In this document: positions 17,699 to 25,369 of the stretch, piece by piece
How positions within the stretch are numbered: the stretch's first letter is position 1
How the letters are laid out: each line of letters starts with the position of its first letter
Assembly (NCBI RefSeq): GCF_007003975.1
Contig: NZ_VFTC01000005.1
Coordinates: 62,001-126,000 of the forward strand
DNA from: Mesorhizobium sp. WSM4306
GTDB taxonomy: Bacteria > Pseudomonadota > Alphaproteobacteria > Rhizobiales > Rhizobiaceae
Length of the DNA: 64,000 nucleotides
Direction of reading: 5' to 3'
Program-made: the position numbers and the translations under genes
Notes under the pieces: generated by a model
Database searches by the model: none
Seen by the model: only the letters and a program-made list of their open reading frames with translations
What the model was told of the DNA's origin: nothing

Positions 17699-20311
17699 AT
17701 GACGGAAAGCCCCATTTCCAGCGGCGATCGCAGCCTGGCCGGGCGGCTTGCCCTAAGCCGGCTGGCGACACGCCTCTCGATGTCGGTCGAGCGCGGCTGG
17801 CCGCTGATTCTACCGCTGCTCATCGTCGCCAGCCTGTTCCTCAGCCTCTCCTGGCTCGGCCTTTTCCCACGCCTGCCTGACGTTGCGCGCATTGCCCTGG
17901 TCGTGGCGTTCGGCATTGCCGCGGTTGCAGCGCTCTATCCGCTGCGTTTCTTCAAGCTTCCCTCCGCCGCCGAGGTCGACCGCCGCATCGAGGCGGCCAA
18001 CCAGTTGCAGCACAGCCCGGTGCTGGTGCAGACCGACCGTCCGAGCGGCAAGGAAAGCATCTTTTCCCAGGCGCTGTGGCGCGAGCACCAAAAGCGCATG
18101 GCCGAAAAGCTTGGCAGCCTCGGCGCCGATCTGCCGCGTACCCGCGTGCCGGAACGCGACCCGTGGGGGCTGCGCGCCGTGGCGGCGCTGCTGTTGGTTA
18201 CTGCTTTTGCCTTTTCCTTCGGCCCGTCGGGCGGCAGGCTCTCCGATGGTTTCCGCGCCCATGCGGCGCGCGACATCGTGCCGCCGCGCATCGATGCCTG
18301 GGTGACCCCGCCGGCCTATACCGGCAAGCCGCCCATCTTCCTGACCACCCCAGTCATCGACAACAATGCCAAGCAGGCAACCGCCACCTTCACCGTGCCG
18401 CAAGGCAGCGACGTCTCGCTGCGCGTCACCGGCGGCTCCGGCGAGGAAACGCTCAGCTTCGCCGACAAGAGCGGCAATGCCCGCGCCATCGACCCGACGG
18501 GACCGCAGGCGGCAGCGATCAAGGCAGCGGCGGCCAACCCGGCGACACCCAAGCTGCGCCAGTTCACCGGCAAGCTGACGGCTGACGGGACGCTGACGCT
18601 GAAATCGGGCGAAGCCGATCTCGGCCAATGGGCATTCGCGGTGATCCCCGACAAGCCGCCGACGATCCGCTTCGTCGGCGAGCCCAAGCGCGCCGTCAAC
18701 GGCGCCTTCGAGCTCAATTACCAGATCGACGACGACTATGGCGCGGCCACCGCCAAGGCGGTTTTCGCGCTGGTCGATCCGGCGGCGCCCGGTGCGCATC
18801 CGCTCTACGGATCGCCTGAAATGCCATTGGCGCTACCGCGCCGCGGCGGCAAGGCGAACGCCGCCAAGACCACCAAGGACCTCACCGAACACGTCTGGGC
18901 CGGCGCCAGCATCAAACTGTCGCTTGTCGCCACCGACGACGCCGGGCACACCGCGACCAGCGAAACCAAGACTATTGTGATGCCCGAGCGGCCCTTCGCC
19001 AACCCACTGGCGCGGGCAGTGATCGAGCAGCGCCGCCTGCTGGCGCTCGATGCCAACGCCAAGCCGCGCGTGCTCGACCTGATGGACGCCATCACGCTCC
19101 GACCCGAAGACACGTTCGACAACATGTCGCATTACCTCGCCGTCATGAGCGCCCGCAGCCGTCTGAAGATGTCCGACAGCGACGACCAACTGCGCAGCGA
19201 GGTTGCCTATCTCTGGGAAATCGCGCTCGGCATTGAGGAAGGCAATCTCTCCGCGGCGGAAAAGCGCCTGCGCCAGGCGCAGCAGGCGCTGCAGGACGCC
19301 ATCAAGCGTGGCGCCAGCGACGAAGAGATCGAAAAGGCGATGAAGGAACTGCGCGAGGCGATGAACGAATTCCTGCAGGAGTTCGCCGAGCGCGCCAAGC
19401 AGAACCCGAACGCGCCGCAGATGCAGCAGAACGGCCGTGAGCTGCGCCAGAGCGACATCGACCGCATGATGGACCAGATCGAGAACCTGGCGAAATCAGG
19501 CGATCGCGACAAGGCGCAGGAGCTGCTGTCGCAGCTGGAAAACATGATGAACAACCTGCAGGCCGGCCGTCAGCAGCAAGGCGGCGAGCAGGACAGCGAA
19601 ATGCGCCAGCAGATGGACAAGCTGGGCGAGATCATGCGCCGCCAGCAGGAGATGATGAACGACACCTACCGCATGGACCAGATGCAGCGCGGCCAGGGCC
19701 AACGGGATCAAGACCAGCAGCAGGATGGCGACCAGCAGCTCGGCGGCCAGGATCAGGACAAACCCGGCCCCGGTGACGATCGCGATCCGCTTGCCCGTAA
19801 AAAGCCGATGACGGCGCAGGAATTCGCCGATGCGATGAAGCAGTTGCAGGAAGGCCAGGGCCAGCTGCAGAGCGAACTCGACAAGCTGAAGAAGGGTCTG
19901 GAAGGCATGGGCATGCAGCCCAATGAGGGGTTTGGCGAAGCCGGCAAATCCATGGGCAATGCCGAAAAGTCGCTTGGTGAAGGTGAAGGCGACCAGGCAG
20001 TCGGCCACCAGGGTCGCGCGCTGGAAGCGCTGCGCAAGGGCGCCAAGGAGATGATGAAGCAGTTGCAGGCGATGCAGGGCGACCAGGGCGGTAGCCAGGA
20101 AGGCGGTCGCCAGCAGGACGCCGACCGCGACCCGCTAGGCCGGCCGCGCGCCAGCCGCGGACCCGATTTCGGCGATTCGGTGAAGGTGCCCGACGAGATC
20201 GACGTGCAGCGTGCGCGCCAGATCCTCGAAGCGATCCGCAAGCGGCTCGGCAACGCGCTCAGCCCCGACATCGAGCGCAGCTATCTCGAGCGGTTGCTCG
20301 AACTGAAGTAG
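17699..20311 (+). CDS. TIGR02302-family large membrane protein
   Basis: An 870-aa protein of a family confined mainly to Rhizobiales (TIGR02302/DUF4175), function unknown. Two membrane helices lie near residues 38-56 and 60-80, and a third near 160-177. A periplasmic region (about 180-430) starts IVPPRIDAWVTPPAYTGKPP. A long charged coiled-coil follows (about 520-640), then a very Gln/Met/Gly-rich segment (about 620-800) and a conserved end PDEIDVQRARQILEAIRKRLGN. Placement after lysA is typical; here the ArsR/dehydratase pair has been inserted between. The domain layout suggests a membrane-tethered structural or envelope role, which is inference. Confidence 0.8.
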   Translation: MTESPISSGDRSLAGRLALSRLATRLSMSVERGWPLILPLLIVASLFLSLSWLGLFPRLPDVARIALVVAFGIAAVAALYPLRFFKLPSAAEVDRRIEAANQLQHSPVLVQTDRPSGKESIFSQALWREHQKRMAEKLGSLGADLPRTRVPERDPWGLRAVAALLLVTAFAFSFGPSGGRLSDGFRAHAARDIVPPRIDAWVTPPAYTGKPPIFLTTPVIDNNAKQATATFTVPQGSDVSLRVTGGSGEETLSFADKSGNARAIDPTGPQAAAIKAAAANPATPKLRQFTGKLTADGTLTLKSGEADLGQWAFAVIPDKPPTIRFVGEPKRAVNGAFELNYQIDDDYGAATAKAVFALVDPAAPGAHPLYGSPEMPLALPRRGGKANAAKTTKDLTEHVWAGASIKLSLVATDDAGHTATSETKTIVMPERPFANPLARAVIEQRRLLALDANAKPRVLDLMDAITLRPEDTFDNMSHYLAVMSARSRLKMSDSDDQLRSEVAYLWEIALGIEEGNLSAAEKRLRQAQQALQDAIKRGASDEEIEKAMKELREAMNEFLQEFAERAKQNPNAPQMQQNGRELRQSDIDRMMDQIENLAKSGDRDKAQELLSQLENMMNNLQAGRQQQGGEQDSEMRQQMDKLGEIMRRQQEMMNDTYRMDQMQRGQGQRDQDQQQDGDQQLGGQDQDKPGPGDDRDPLARKKPMTAQEFADAMKQLQEGQGQLQSELDKLKKGLEGMGMQPNEGFGEAGKSMGNAEKSLGEGEGDQAVGHQGRALEALRKGAKEMMKQLQAMQGDQGGSQEGGRQQDADRDPLGRPRASRGPDFGDSVKVPDEIDVQRARQILEAIRKRLGNALSPDIERSYLERLLELK

Positions 20312-20353
20312 CGTCGCTCGGGGGAATATCCGATCCAGCCCAATGGTGACGCC

Positions 20354-20725
20354 ATGCCGAAACTTGGGGCTGTAACGCCCATCCTGCGCATCTTCGACAT
20401 CGCCAAGGCGCGCGAATTCTATCTCGACTTCCTCGGCTTCACGATCGAGTTCGAGCATCGCTTCGACGACAATGCGCCGCTCTACATGGGTGTAATCCGC
20501 GACGGCTGCGTCCTGCATCTGAGCGAACATCATGGCGACGGTGCTCCAGGCATAGCCATGCGCATCAAGGTCGAGGACATAGCGGCGCTGCATCGCGAAC
20601 TGATCGGCAAGAAATACCGCTATGCCCGGCCGGGTCTCGAAACAACGCCCTGGCAGACCCGCGAAGTGGCGGTCGGTGATCCCTTCGGCAATCGCCTGCA
20701 TTTCTACGAGGATGCGGCAGGCTAA
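20354..20725 (+). CDS. VOC-superfamily (glyoxalase/bleomycin-resistance-like) protein
   Basis: A single-domain VOC protein (123 aa) opening VTPILRIFDIAKAREFYLDFLGFTIEFEHRF, the hallmark first beta-alpha-beta module, and closing VGDPFGNRLHFYE. Candidate metal ligands are a His in LHLSEHHGDG and the final Glu. Members bind drugs, dioxygenase substrates or glyoxal adducts; substrate here cannot be told. It lies 42 bases after the TIGR02302 gene and may be cotranscribed. Confidence 0.75.
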   Translation: MPKLGAVTPILRIFDIAKAREFYLDFLGFTIEFEHRFDDNAPLYMGVIRDGCVLHLSEHHGDGAPGIAMRIKVEDIAALHRELIGKKYRYARPGLETTPWQTREVAVGDPFGNRLHFYEDAAG

Positions 20726-20751
20726 GCAGTTTCCCGGAAGGAGCTGTTCTA

Positions 20752-20856
20752 ATGCATGTCGCCCAGAAGTGTGCTGCGGTTCTGGGACAACGACATGCAT
20801 CAAAACAAAGACTTAAAGCGCGTCGCTTGAATCCGTTTCAGCGCGACGCGCTTTAA
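20752..20856. repeat. RIME-like double palindrome
   Basis: Two adjacent palindromes. The first has arms ATGCATGTCG (20752-20761) and CGACATGCAT (20791-20800) with inner CCCAGAA/TTCTGGG. The second has a perfect 14-bp stem, TTAAAGCGCGTCGC (20813-20826) against 20843-20856. Two large palindromes in about 105 bases match what is known of rhizobial intergenic mosaic elements (RIME). The second arm contains the stop codon of the leftward LysR gene. The assignment to RIME is by resemblance. Confidence 0.75.
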
Positions 20857-21734
20857 TCGGACCTGTTGACGAATGCGTCGCGGATCGCTTCCTGCATGCC
20901 GTCGATCGCCTCGCCTGACGCGTTCGGGTTGCGATGCATCACCACATTCGAGGAGTCGATGTGACCGAACCCGTCGGCGGCAGTGAGCTCGCGACAGCCA
21001 TCGGGAATGTTGCTGTGCGAGATCGGCGCGATCGCCAGGCCAGAGGTGACGGCAAGCTTCAGGCCGCCGGTGGTGTCGCTGGTATAGGCAACACGGTAGG
21101 CCAGCCCGCGCTGTTCCAGCGACTTGATGGCGAAGTCCTTGCACCAGCCGGCCCTGTTGTAGAGCGCGATCGGCACCGGCCGCTCCTCATGCATGTGATG
21201 CAGGCTCGATGTCACCCACACCGTCGGATCGTGCATCAGCACCTCGCCGCCACCAGGATCCTGCCATTCGAAGACCACGGCGAGGTCGAGCTCGCCGGCG
21301 GCAAGTGCGGCCAGCTGCGCGCCTGAATGCGCATAGCGTACCGTAACCTCGACCTTGGTGTGGCGTTTTGAGAAAGCGCCGAGCGCGCGCGACAGGATGG
21401 CGTGGCCATATTCCTCGGGAATGCCGATCCGCACCGGCCCGCCGAGCGGTGCCGCCGCCATCGACGCCGCCGTCTCGTCGAGCAGCGAGACGATGCGGCG
21501 GGCATTGACGATCAGCTCGCCGCCCCGGCGCGTCAGCGCTACGCCGCGCGAGCCGCGTTCGAACAGGCTGTCGCCGACCAGCTCTTCAAGCTTCTTCATC
21601 TGCATCGACACAGCCGACTGGGTGCGGCCGGCCTGCTCGGCCGCCCGGGTGAAATTGCCCGCTTCGGCAATGGCGACGAAGGTGCGCAGGAGATCGCTGT
21701 CGAGGGTTGGCCGCATTGTCTCAGTCATAAGCAA
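20853..21734 (-). CDS. LysR-family transcriptional regulator
   Basis: LysR regulator (293 aa; start may be a few codons in). The N-terminal winged helix reads LRTFVAIAEAGNFTRAAEQAGRTQSAVSMQMKKLE, followed by the periplasmic-binding-like effector domain from about residue 95 (VRIGIPEEYG). It is divergent from the EamA-type exporter gene, so that gene is the likely target and its substrate the likely effector. The stop codon is supplied by the dispersed palindrome. Confidence 0.85.
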   Translation of the reverse strand: MLMTETMRPTLDSDLLRTFVAIAEAGNFTRAAEQAGRTQSAVSMQMKKLEELVGDSLFERGSRGVALTRRGGELIVNARRIVSLLDETAASMAAAPLGGPVRIGIPEEYGHAILSRALGAFSKRHTKVEVTVRYAHSGAQLAALAAGELDLAVVFEWQDPGGGEVLMHDPTVWVTSSLHHMHEERPVPIALYNRAGWCKDFAIKSLEQRGLAYRVAYTSDTTGGLKLAVTSGLAIAPISHSNIPDGCRELTAADGFGHIDSSNVVMHRNPNASGEAIDGMQEAIRDAFVNRSD

Positions 21735-21931
21735 ATTTGATCGCTGGTATCATTCCAATTCGTTTGCAACATGTCAAACGCCGGACGATAGTCAGCCTAC
21801 CCCATTGGATATGCGGCCGCGAAATCGGTTGCGGACCAATCGAAGAGTCCTCACTCATACCCGCTGCCCGAAACGGTGGCGGGTTCTTTTTACCCCGCGG
21901 CCGGGCGGCTGCGGGCAGGCAAGGGGCCGGC
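21735..21931 (+). promoter_or_regulatory. structured leader with terminator before the EamA exporter
   Basis: 197 bases shared with the divergent LysR promoter. CATTGG and CCAAT (about 21804-21839) can pair around an inner CCGC/GCGG stem. Further on, ACCCGC (21859-21864) pairs with GCGGGT (21879-21884) and TCTTTTT follows, an intrinsic-terminator shape before the coding start. This architecture fits a riboswitch or attenuator; I do not recognise the class. Confidence 0.45.
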
Positions 21932-22879
21932 ATGCGCAACCGGATCGTTCTCGGCATCATCAGCCTGTGTCTCGGCGTGCTGGTGTTCTCGCTCCAGGAT
22001 CCGCTGGTCAAGGCGGTGTCGGGCGGTTATCCCGTCACCGAGGTGATGTGGATCCGCTCGATCATCGCCTTGCCGATCCTCATTGTTCTCGTCCGCGCCG
22101 ATGTCGGCCTGCGGGCCATCGCCTCGAAGCGGTTTGGTCTGCTGACGATCCGTGCCTTCATCCAGTTCAGCTCCTATACCGTCTACTATCTGGCGATCGC
22201 CGCCTTGCCGTTGGCCGATGCAGTGGCGCTCTACTTCATGGCGCCGCTGTTCATCATGGCGATGGCTGGGCCCTATCTCGGCGAACGCGTCTCCTGGCAG
22301 GCGCTCGCCACCGTGCTGATCGGCATGCTGGGCGTGGTCGTGATGCTGCGCCCGGGCGCCGGCCTGTTCGACTGGGCGGCCTTCTTGTCGCTGGGTTCGG
22401 CGCTGCTCTACGGCTTTTCGCAGCTGATGGCGCGCAAGATCGGCGATACAGAATCCTCAACCGTCATGGCCTTCTACCAGAACGGCGCCTATCTCGTCGG
22501 CGCGGCCCTGGTTGCCGGCACATTCTGGCTTGCCGGCATTACCCACGCGGCCCATCCCAGCCTCGAATTCCTGGTGCGGCCATGGGTCTGGCCGACGACG
22601 CCGGATTTCCTCAAGATGGCGGCGTGCGGCTTCGTCGCTTCGGCTGGCATGATTCTTCTGTCGCAGGCCTACCGGCTGGCGCCGGCCAACCGCGTCGCCA
22701 CCTTCGAATACACAGGGATCATCTGGTCGCCGCTGTGGGGCTTCCTGTTCTTCAACGAGGTGCCGCGCTCGACCACCGCTATCGGTGCCGCGCTGATCAT
22801 TGGCGCCGGCTTGCTCGCGCTCAACACCGAACGGCGCCGGAGCACCCTGGTCCTAGCCGCAACTCAGGATGCGGCTTGA
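21932..22879 (+). CDS. DMT-family (EamA) exporter
   Basis: Ten-helix drug/metabolite transporter (315 aa) with the two EamA repeats: first half up to VVVMLRPGAGLFDW, second half starting LSLGSALLYGFSQLMARK and including the conserved end LAPANRVATFEYTGIIWSPLWGFLFFNE. The start at 21932 follows AAGGGGCC and places MRNR before the first helix. Substrate unknown. It is preceded by a terminator-bearing leader and by a divergent LysR gene. Confidence 0.83.
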   Translation: MRNRIVLGIISLCLGVLVFSLQDPLVKAVSGGYPVTEVMWIRSIIALPILIVLVRADVGLRAIASKRFGLLTIRAFIQFSSYTVYYLAIAALPLADAVALYFMAPLFIMAMAGPYLGERVSWQALATVLIGMLGVVVMLRPGAGLFDWAAFLSLGSALLYGFSQLMARKIGDTESSTVMAFYQNGAYLVGAALVAGTFWLAGITHAAHPSLEFLVRPWVWPTTPDFLKMAACGFVASAGMILLSQAYRLAPANRVATFEYTGIIWSPLWGFLFFNEVPRSTTAIGAALIIGAGLLALNTERRRSTLVLAATQDAA

Positions 22880-22885
22880 ACAGTG

Positions 22886-23257
22886 TCAGGCAAAGCAGGC
22901 CAGCGCCTGTTCGACGCGGGAGCGGATTTCGGCCAGCGTGAAAGGTTTCTGCACGACATCGATAATGATGCCGTTCAACTCCTCGGCGCGCTCGCGCTGG
23001 TCGGCATAGCCGGTCATCAGCAGGATCTTCATCGCCGGAAAAAGCCTGGCCGCCGCGATCGCCATCTCGATGCCGTCCATCTCCGGCATGCGGATATCGG
23101 AGACGACGAGGTCGTAACCGCCGCCCGCCGCGCTGATCATCGCCAGCCCCTGCGCGCCATCGGCGGCAATGTCGATTGAATGCCCGGCGCGTTCGAGCGC
23201 GCGGGCGGCGAGGGTGCGGACGGACTCATCGTCCTCGACGATCAGAAGCTTTGCCAT
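22886..23257 (-). CDS. single-domain response regulator, CpdR-like
   Basis: A stand-alone receiver domain (123 aa from the ATG at 23257) with acidic pair Asp9/Asp10, phosphoacceptor Asp54 in VVSDIRMPEMDG, the TG switch (LLMTGYA) and lysine in VVQKPF. There is no output domain. CpdR proteins of this form direct ClpXP to degrade CtrA and other cell-cycle proteins in alphaproteobacteria, and CpdR-like genes are found near hpt in rhizobia. CpdR identity is an inference; another CheY-like role is possible. Confidence 0.7.
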   Translation of the reverse strand: MAKLLIVEDDESVRTLAARALERAGHSIDIAADGAQGLAMISAAGGGYDLVVSDIRMPEMDGIEMAIAAARLFPAMKILLMTGYADQRERAEELNGIIIDVVQKPFTLAEIRSRVEQALACFA

Positions 23258-23321
23258 GGGCCGGAATTTGGCGGGCAAAAGTTGACTTTTTCTGAAAATT
23301 TGAAGCGTCGGAGGCCTTTTC

Positions 23322-23864
23322 TCAGGCGTCGCCTTTCACGACGCCGACAAACGGCAATTCCCGGAAAGCGTGCGCAACGTCCATACCGTAGCCGACGACG
23401 AAATAATCGGGGCAGTCGAAGCCCACATAATCGGCGTTGAGCTCGGTCTGGCGACGCATGCGCTTGTCGAGCAGCACCGCGATGGCGCAGCTTTTGGCGC
23501 CGCGCGACAGCATCAGATTGCGGGTGAAGGAGAGTGTCTTGCCTGATTCGAGAATATCATCGATCAGTAGCACGTCACGGCCGGCGACCTCATTGTCGAT
23601 ATCGCGCAGCACCCGCACCTCACCGCTGGTGGTGCCGGCGCCATAGCTGGAAATGAAGATGAATTCGACCTCCGGCGACAGCCCGACATCGTGCATGGCG
23701 CGAATGAGATCCGCGGCAAAGATGAAGGAGCCTTTCAGCACTGAAATTACCAAGAGGTCGTGGTAATCGTGCTCGGCGATCTCCTTGGCGAGCTCCAGAT
23801 TGCGCCGCGCGATCGCGGACGCCGAAAACAGGACTTCGATGTCCTTGCCGCGCACAACTGGCAT
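23322..23864 (-). CDS. hpt: hypoxanthine phosphoribosyltransferase
   Basis: Purine-salvage enzyme (180 aa) converting hypoxanthine or guanine with PRPP to IMP or GMP. The PRPP-binding motif is DVLLIDDILESGKTL (near residue 98-112), and the base-binding end YVGFDCPDYFVVGYGMD is typical of bacterial Hpt. Start at 23864 (MPVVRGKDIEVLFSA). Confidence 0.92.
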   Translation of the reverse strand: MPVVRGKDIEVLFSASAIARRNLELAKEIAEHDYHDLLVISVLKGSFIFAADLIRAMHDVGLSPEVEFIFISSYGAGTTSGEVRVLRDIDNEVAGRDVLLIDDILESGKTLSFTRNLMLSRGAKSCAIAVLLDKRMRRQTELNADYVGFDCPDYFVVGYGMDVAHAFRELPFVGVVKGDA

Positions 23865-23890
23865 CAATAACCTTTCCGAGAAATCGTCGC

Positions 23891-24529
23891 CTAACCGGCG
23901 AAAGTGACCGAGACGGCCTTTACACCGTTTCTAGGCACGTCGAGACGGCTGGAAAAGCCGAATCTTTCGCCGGGCGCCAGCGAACGGTTGGATGTCCCCA
24001 ACGTATAGCGCGTGATGCGGCTGTCATTGCCGGTGACGCGGATTTCCAGCGGCGGCAATGGCCCGGCTTTCACCCCGTCATTGACGGCCTCGCCATCGAC
24101 GAACAGCACCGGGGTGGCGCCAGACGCGTCGACACGCGAGGTGACGCCGGCAATGCTGAGTACGGCGCCCGCCGGCTGTTCGACTGTCCAGAACGGCGTC
24201 TGGCGCACCAGCGCGTGACCGCCCGAGACCCAGAAAGCGGCGAGCGCCGCACCGATGCCGGCGATCCAGAAGATCGGCCCGCCTCGCGACGCCGGCGGCC
24301 GCACGGTTGCGGCGTCCGGCTTGCGCAGCATCTCCATGCCTGCGATCGACGGCGTGGCCACATTGCGCGCAGGCGCCTGGATGGCGTCCGCCCTCGAGGC
24401 TCCGCGTGACAGCACCTCATAATCGGCATCGACGATGTCGGTCGCCAAAGGACGCAATTCCGGCGCGACACTCTTCCCGGCCATGATTTCGCCGGAAACC
24501 GGGCGCGCGGTTCGTTGCTCAGCCATCAT
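23891..24529 (-). CDS. single-pass membrane protein divergent from ftsE
   Basis: A 212-aa protein with a hydrophilic N-terminal half, one membrane helix (about 95-112, FWIAGIGAALAAFWVSGG) and a C-terminal beta-rich domain with GVTSRVDASGATPVLFVDGEAVNDG. The C-terminal part resembles MJ0042 zinc-ribbon/DUF3426 proteins often encoded next to ftsE in rhizobia, but the N-terminal Cys-X2-Cys zinc ribbon is absent: no cysteine pairs are present. Either a variant lacking the ribbon or a shortened gene. Function unknown. Confidence 0.65.
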   Translation of the reverse strand: MMAEQRTARPVSGEIMAGKSVAPELRPLATDIVDADYEVLSRGASRADAIQAPARNVATPSIAGMEMLRKPDAATVRPPASRGGPIFWIAGIGAALAAFWVSGGHALVRQTPFWTVEQPAGAVLSIAGVTSRVDASGATPVLFVDGEAVNDGVKAGPLPPLEIRVTGNDSRITRYTLGTSNRSLAPGERFGFSSRLDVPRNGVKAVSVTFAG

Positions 24530-24624
24530 GGCCCCGCTGTTCGCTCTTCGTTTCTTTTGCGTAAATGGAAATGGTTAACGCTTCCCCACCGGAACCCTTG
24601 TGACGCATTCAAAAACAGCGAAAA

Positions 24625-24640
24625 TTAACCGACGGTTAAC
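24625..24640 (+). promoter_or_regulatory. CtrA-type binding site upstream of ftsE
   Basis: TTAA (24625-24628), seven bases CCGACGG, then TTAAC (24636-24640) is an exact match to the alphaproteobacterial CtrA full site TTAA-N7-TTAAC, 70 bases before ftsE. A half-site GTTAAC lies at about 24575-24580. Whether it activates or represses ftsEX or the divergent gene cannot be told from sequence. Confidence 0.6.
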
Positions 24641-24709
24641 CATGGCGGCCGATGGTCGTTGGACAGAAAGGGCTGGCACGCCGCCGCCACACATTTCAGG
24701 TCGTCGCAC

Positions 24710-25369
24710 GTGATCCGCTTTGAAAATGTCGGCCTCCGCTATGGCATGGGTCCGGAAATCCTCCGCGACATCTCCCTGCACATTCCGGAGAGCTCCTTCC
24801 AGTTCCTCAGCGGGCCCTCCGGCGCCGGCAAGACGACGCTGCTGCGCCTTCTGTTCATGTCGCTGAAGCCGACACGCGGACTGATCACCATCTTCGGCAA
24901 GGACCGCTCGCGCATCTCGCGCGCCGAACTGCCGCATCTCAGGCGCCGCATCGGCGTGGTGTTCCAGGATTTCCGCCTGCTCGACCACATGACCACCTAT
25001 GAGAATGTCGCTCTGCCGCTGCGCGTGCGCGGCCGCGAGGAAGCGAGCTACCGCACCGACGTCACCGAACTTTTGAAATGGGTTGGTCTCGGCGAGCGCA
25101 TGCATGTGCTGCCGCCGGTCCTCTCGGGCGGCGAAAAGCAGCGCGCCGCCATCGCCCGCGCGCTGATCGAACAGCCCGAAATCCTGCTCGCCGACGAGCC
25201 GACCGGCAATGTCGACCCGCCCCTGGCGCGTAGGCTGCTCAGGCTGTTCATCGAGCTCAACCGTCTCGGCACCGCTGTGGTGATCGCCACCCACGACCTC
25301 GGCCTGATGGAGCAGGTCGACGCGCGCCGCATGATCCTGGCCGGCGGAAGGCTGGATATCTATGACTGA
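24710..25369 (+). CDS. ftsE: cell-division ABC transporter ATPase FtsE
   Basis: FtsE (219 aa) forms with FtsX a complex that couples ATP hydrolysis to periplasmic cell-wall hydrolase activation at the septum. The GTG at 24710 gives VIRFENVGLRYG, the standard FtsE start. Walker A GPSGAGKTT, Q-loop VFQDFRLL, signature LSGGEKQRAAIARA and Walker B ILLADEPTGNVD are intact. It overlaps ftsX by eight bases. A CtrA-type site lies upstream. Confidence 0.93.
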   Translation: MIRFENVGLRYGMGPEILRDISLHIPESSFQFLSGPSGAGKTTLLRLLFMSLKPTRGLITIFGKDRSRISRAELPHLRRRIGVVFQDFRLLDHMTTYENVALPLRVRGREEASYRTDVTELLKWVGLGERMHVLPPVLSGGEKQRAAIARALIEQPEILLADEPTGNVDPPLARRLLRLFIELNRLGTAVVIATHDLGLMEQVDARRMILAGGRLDIYD

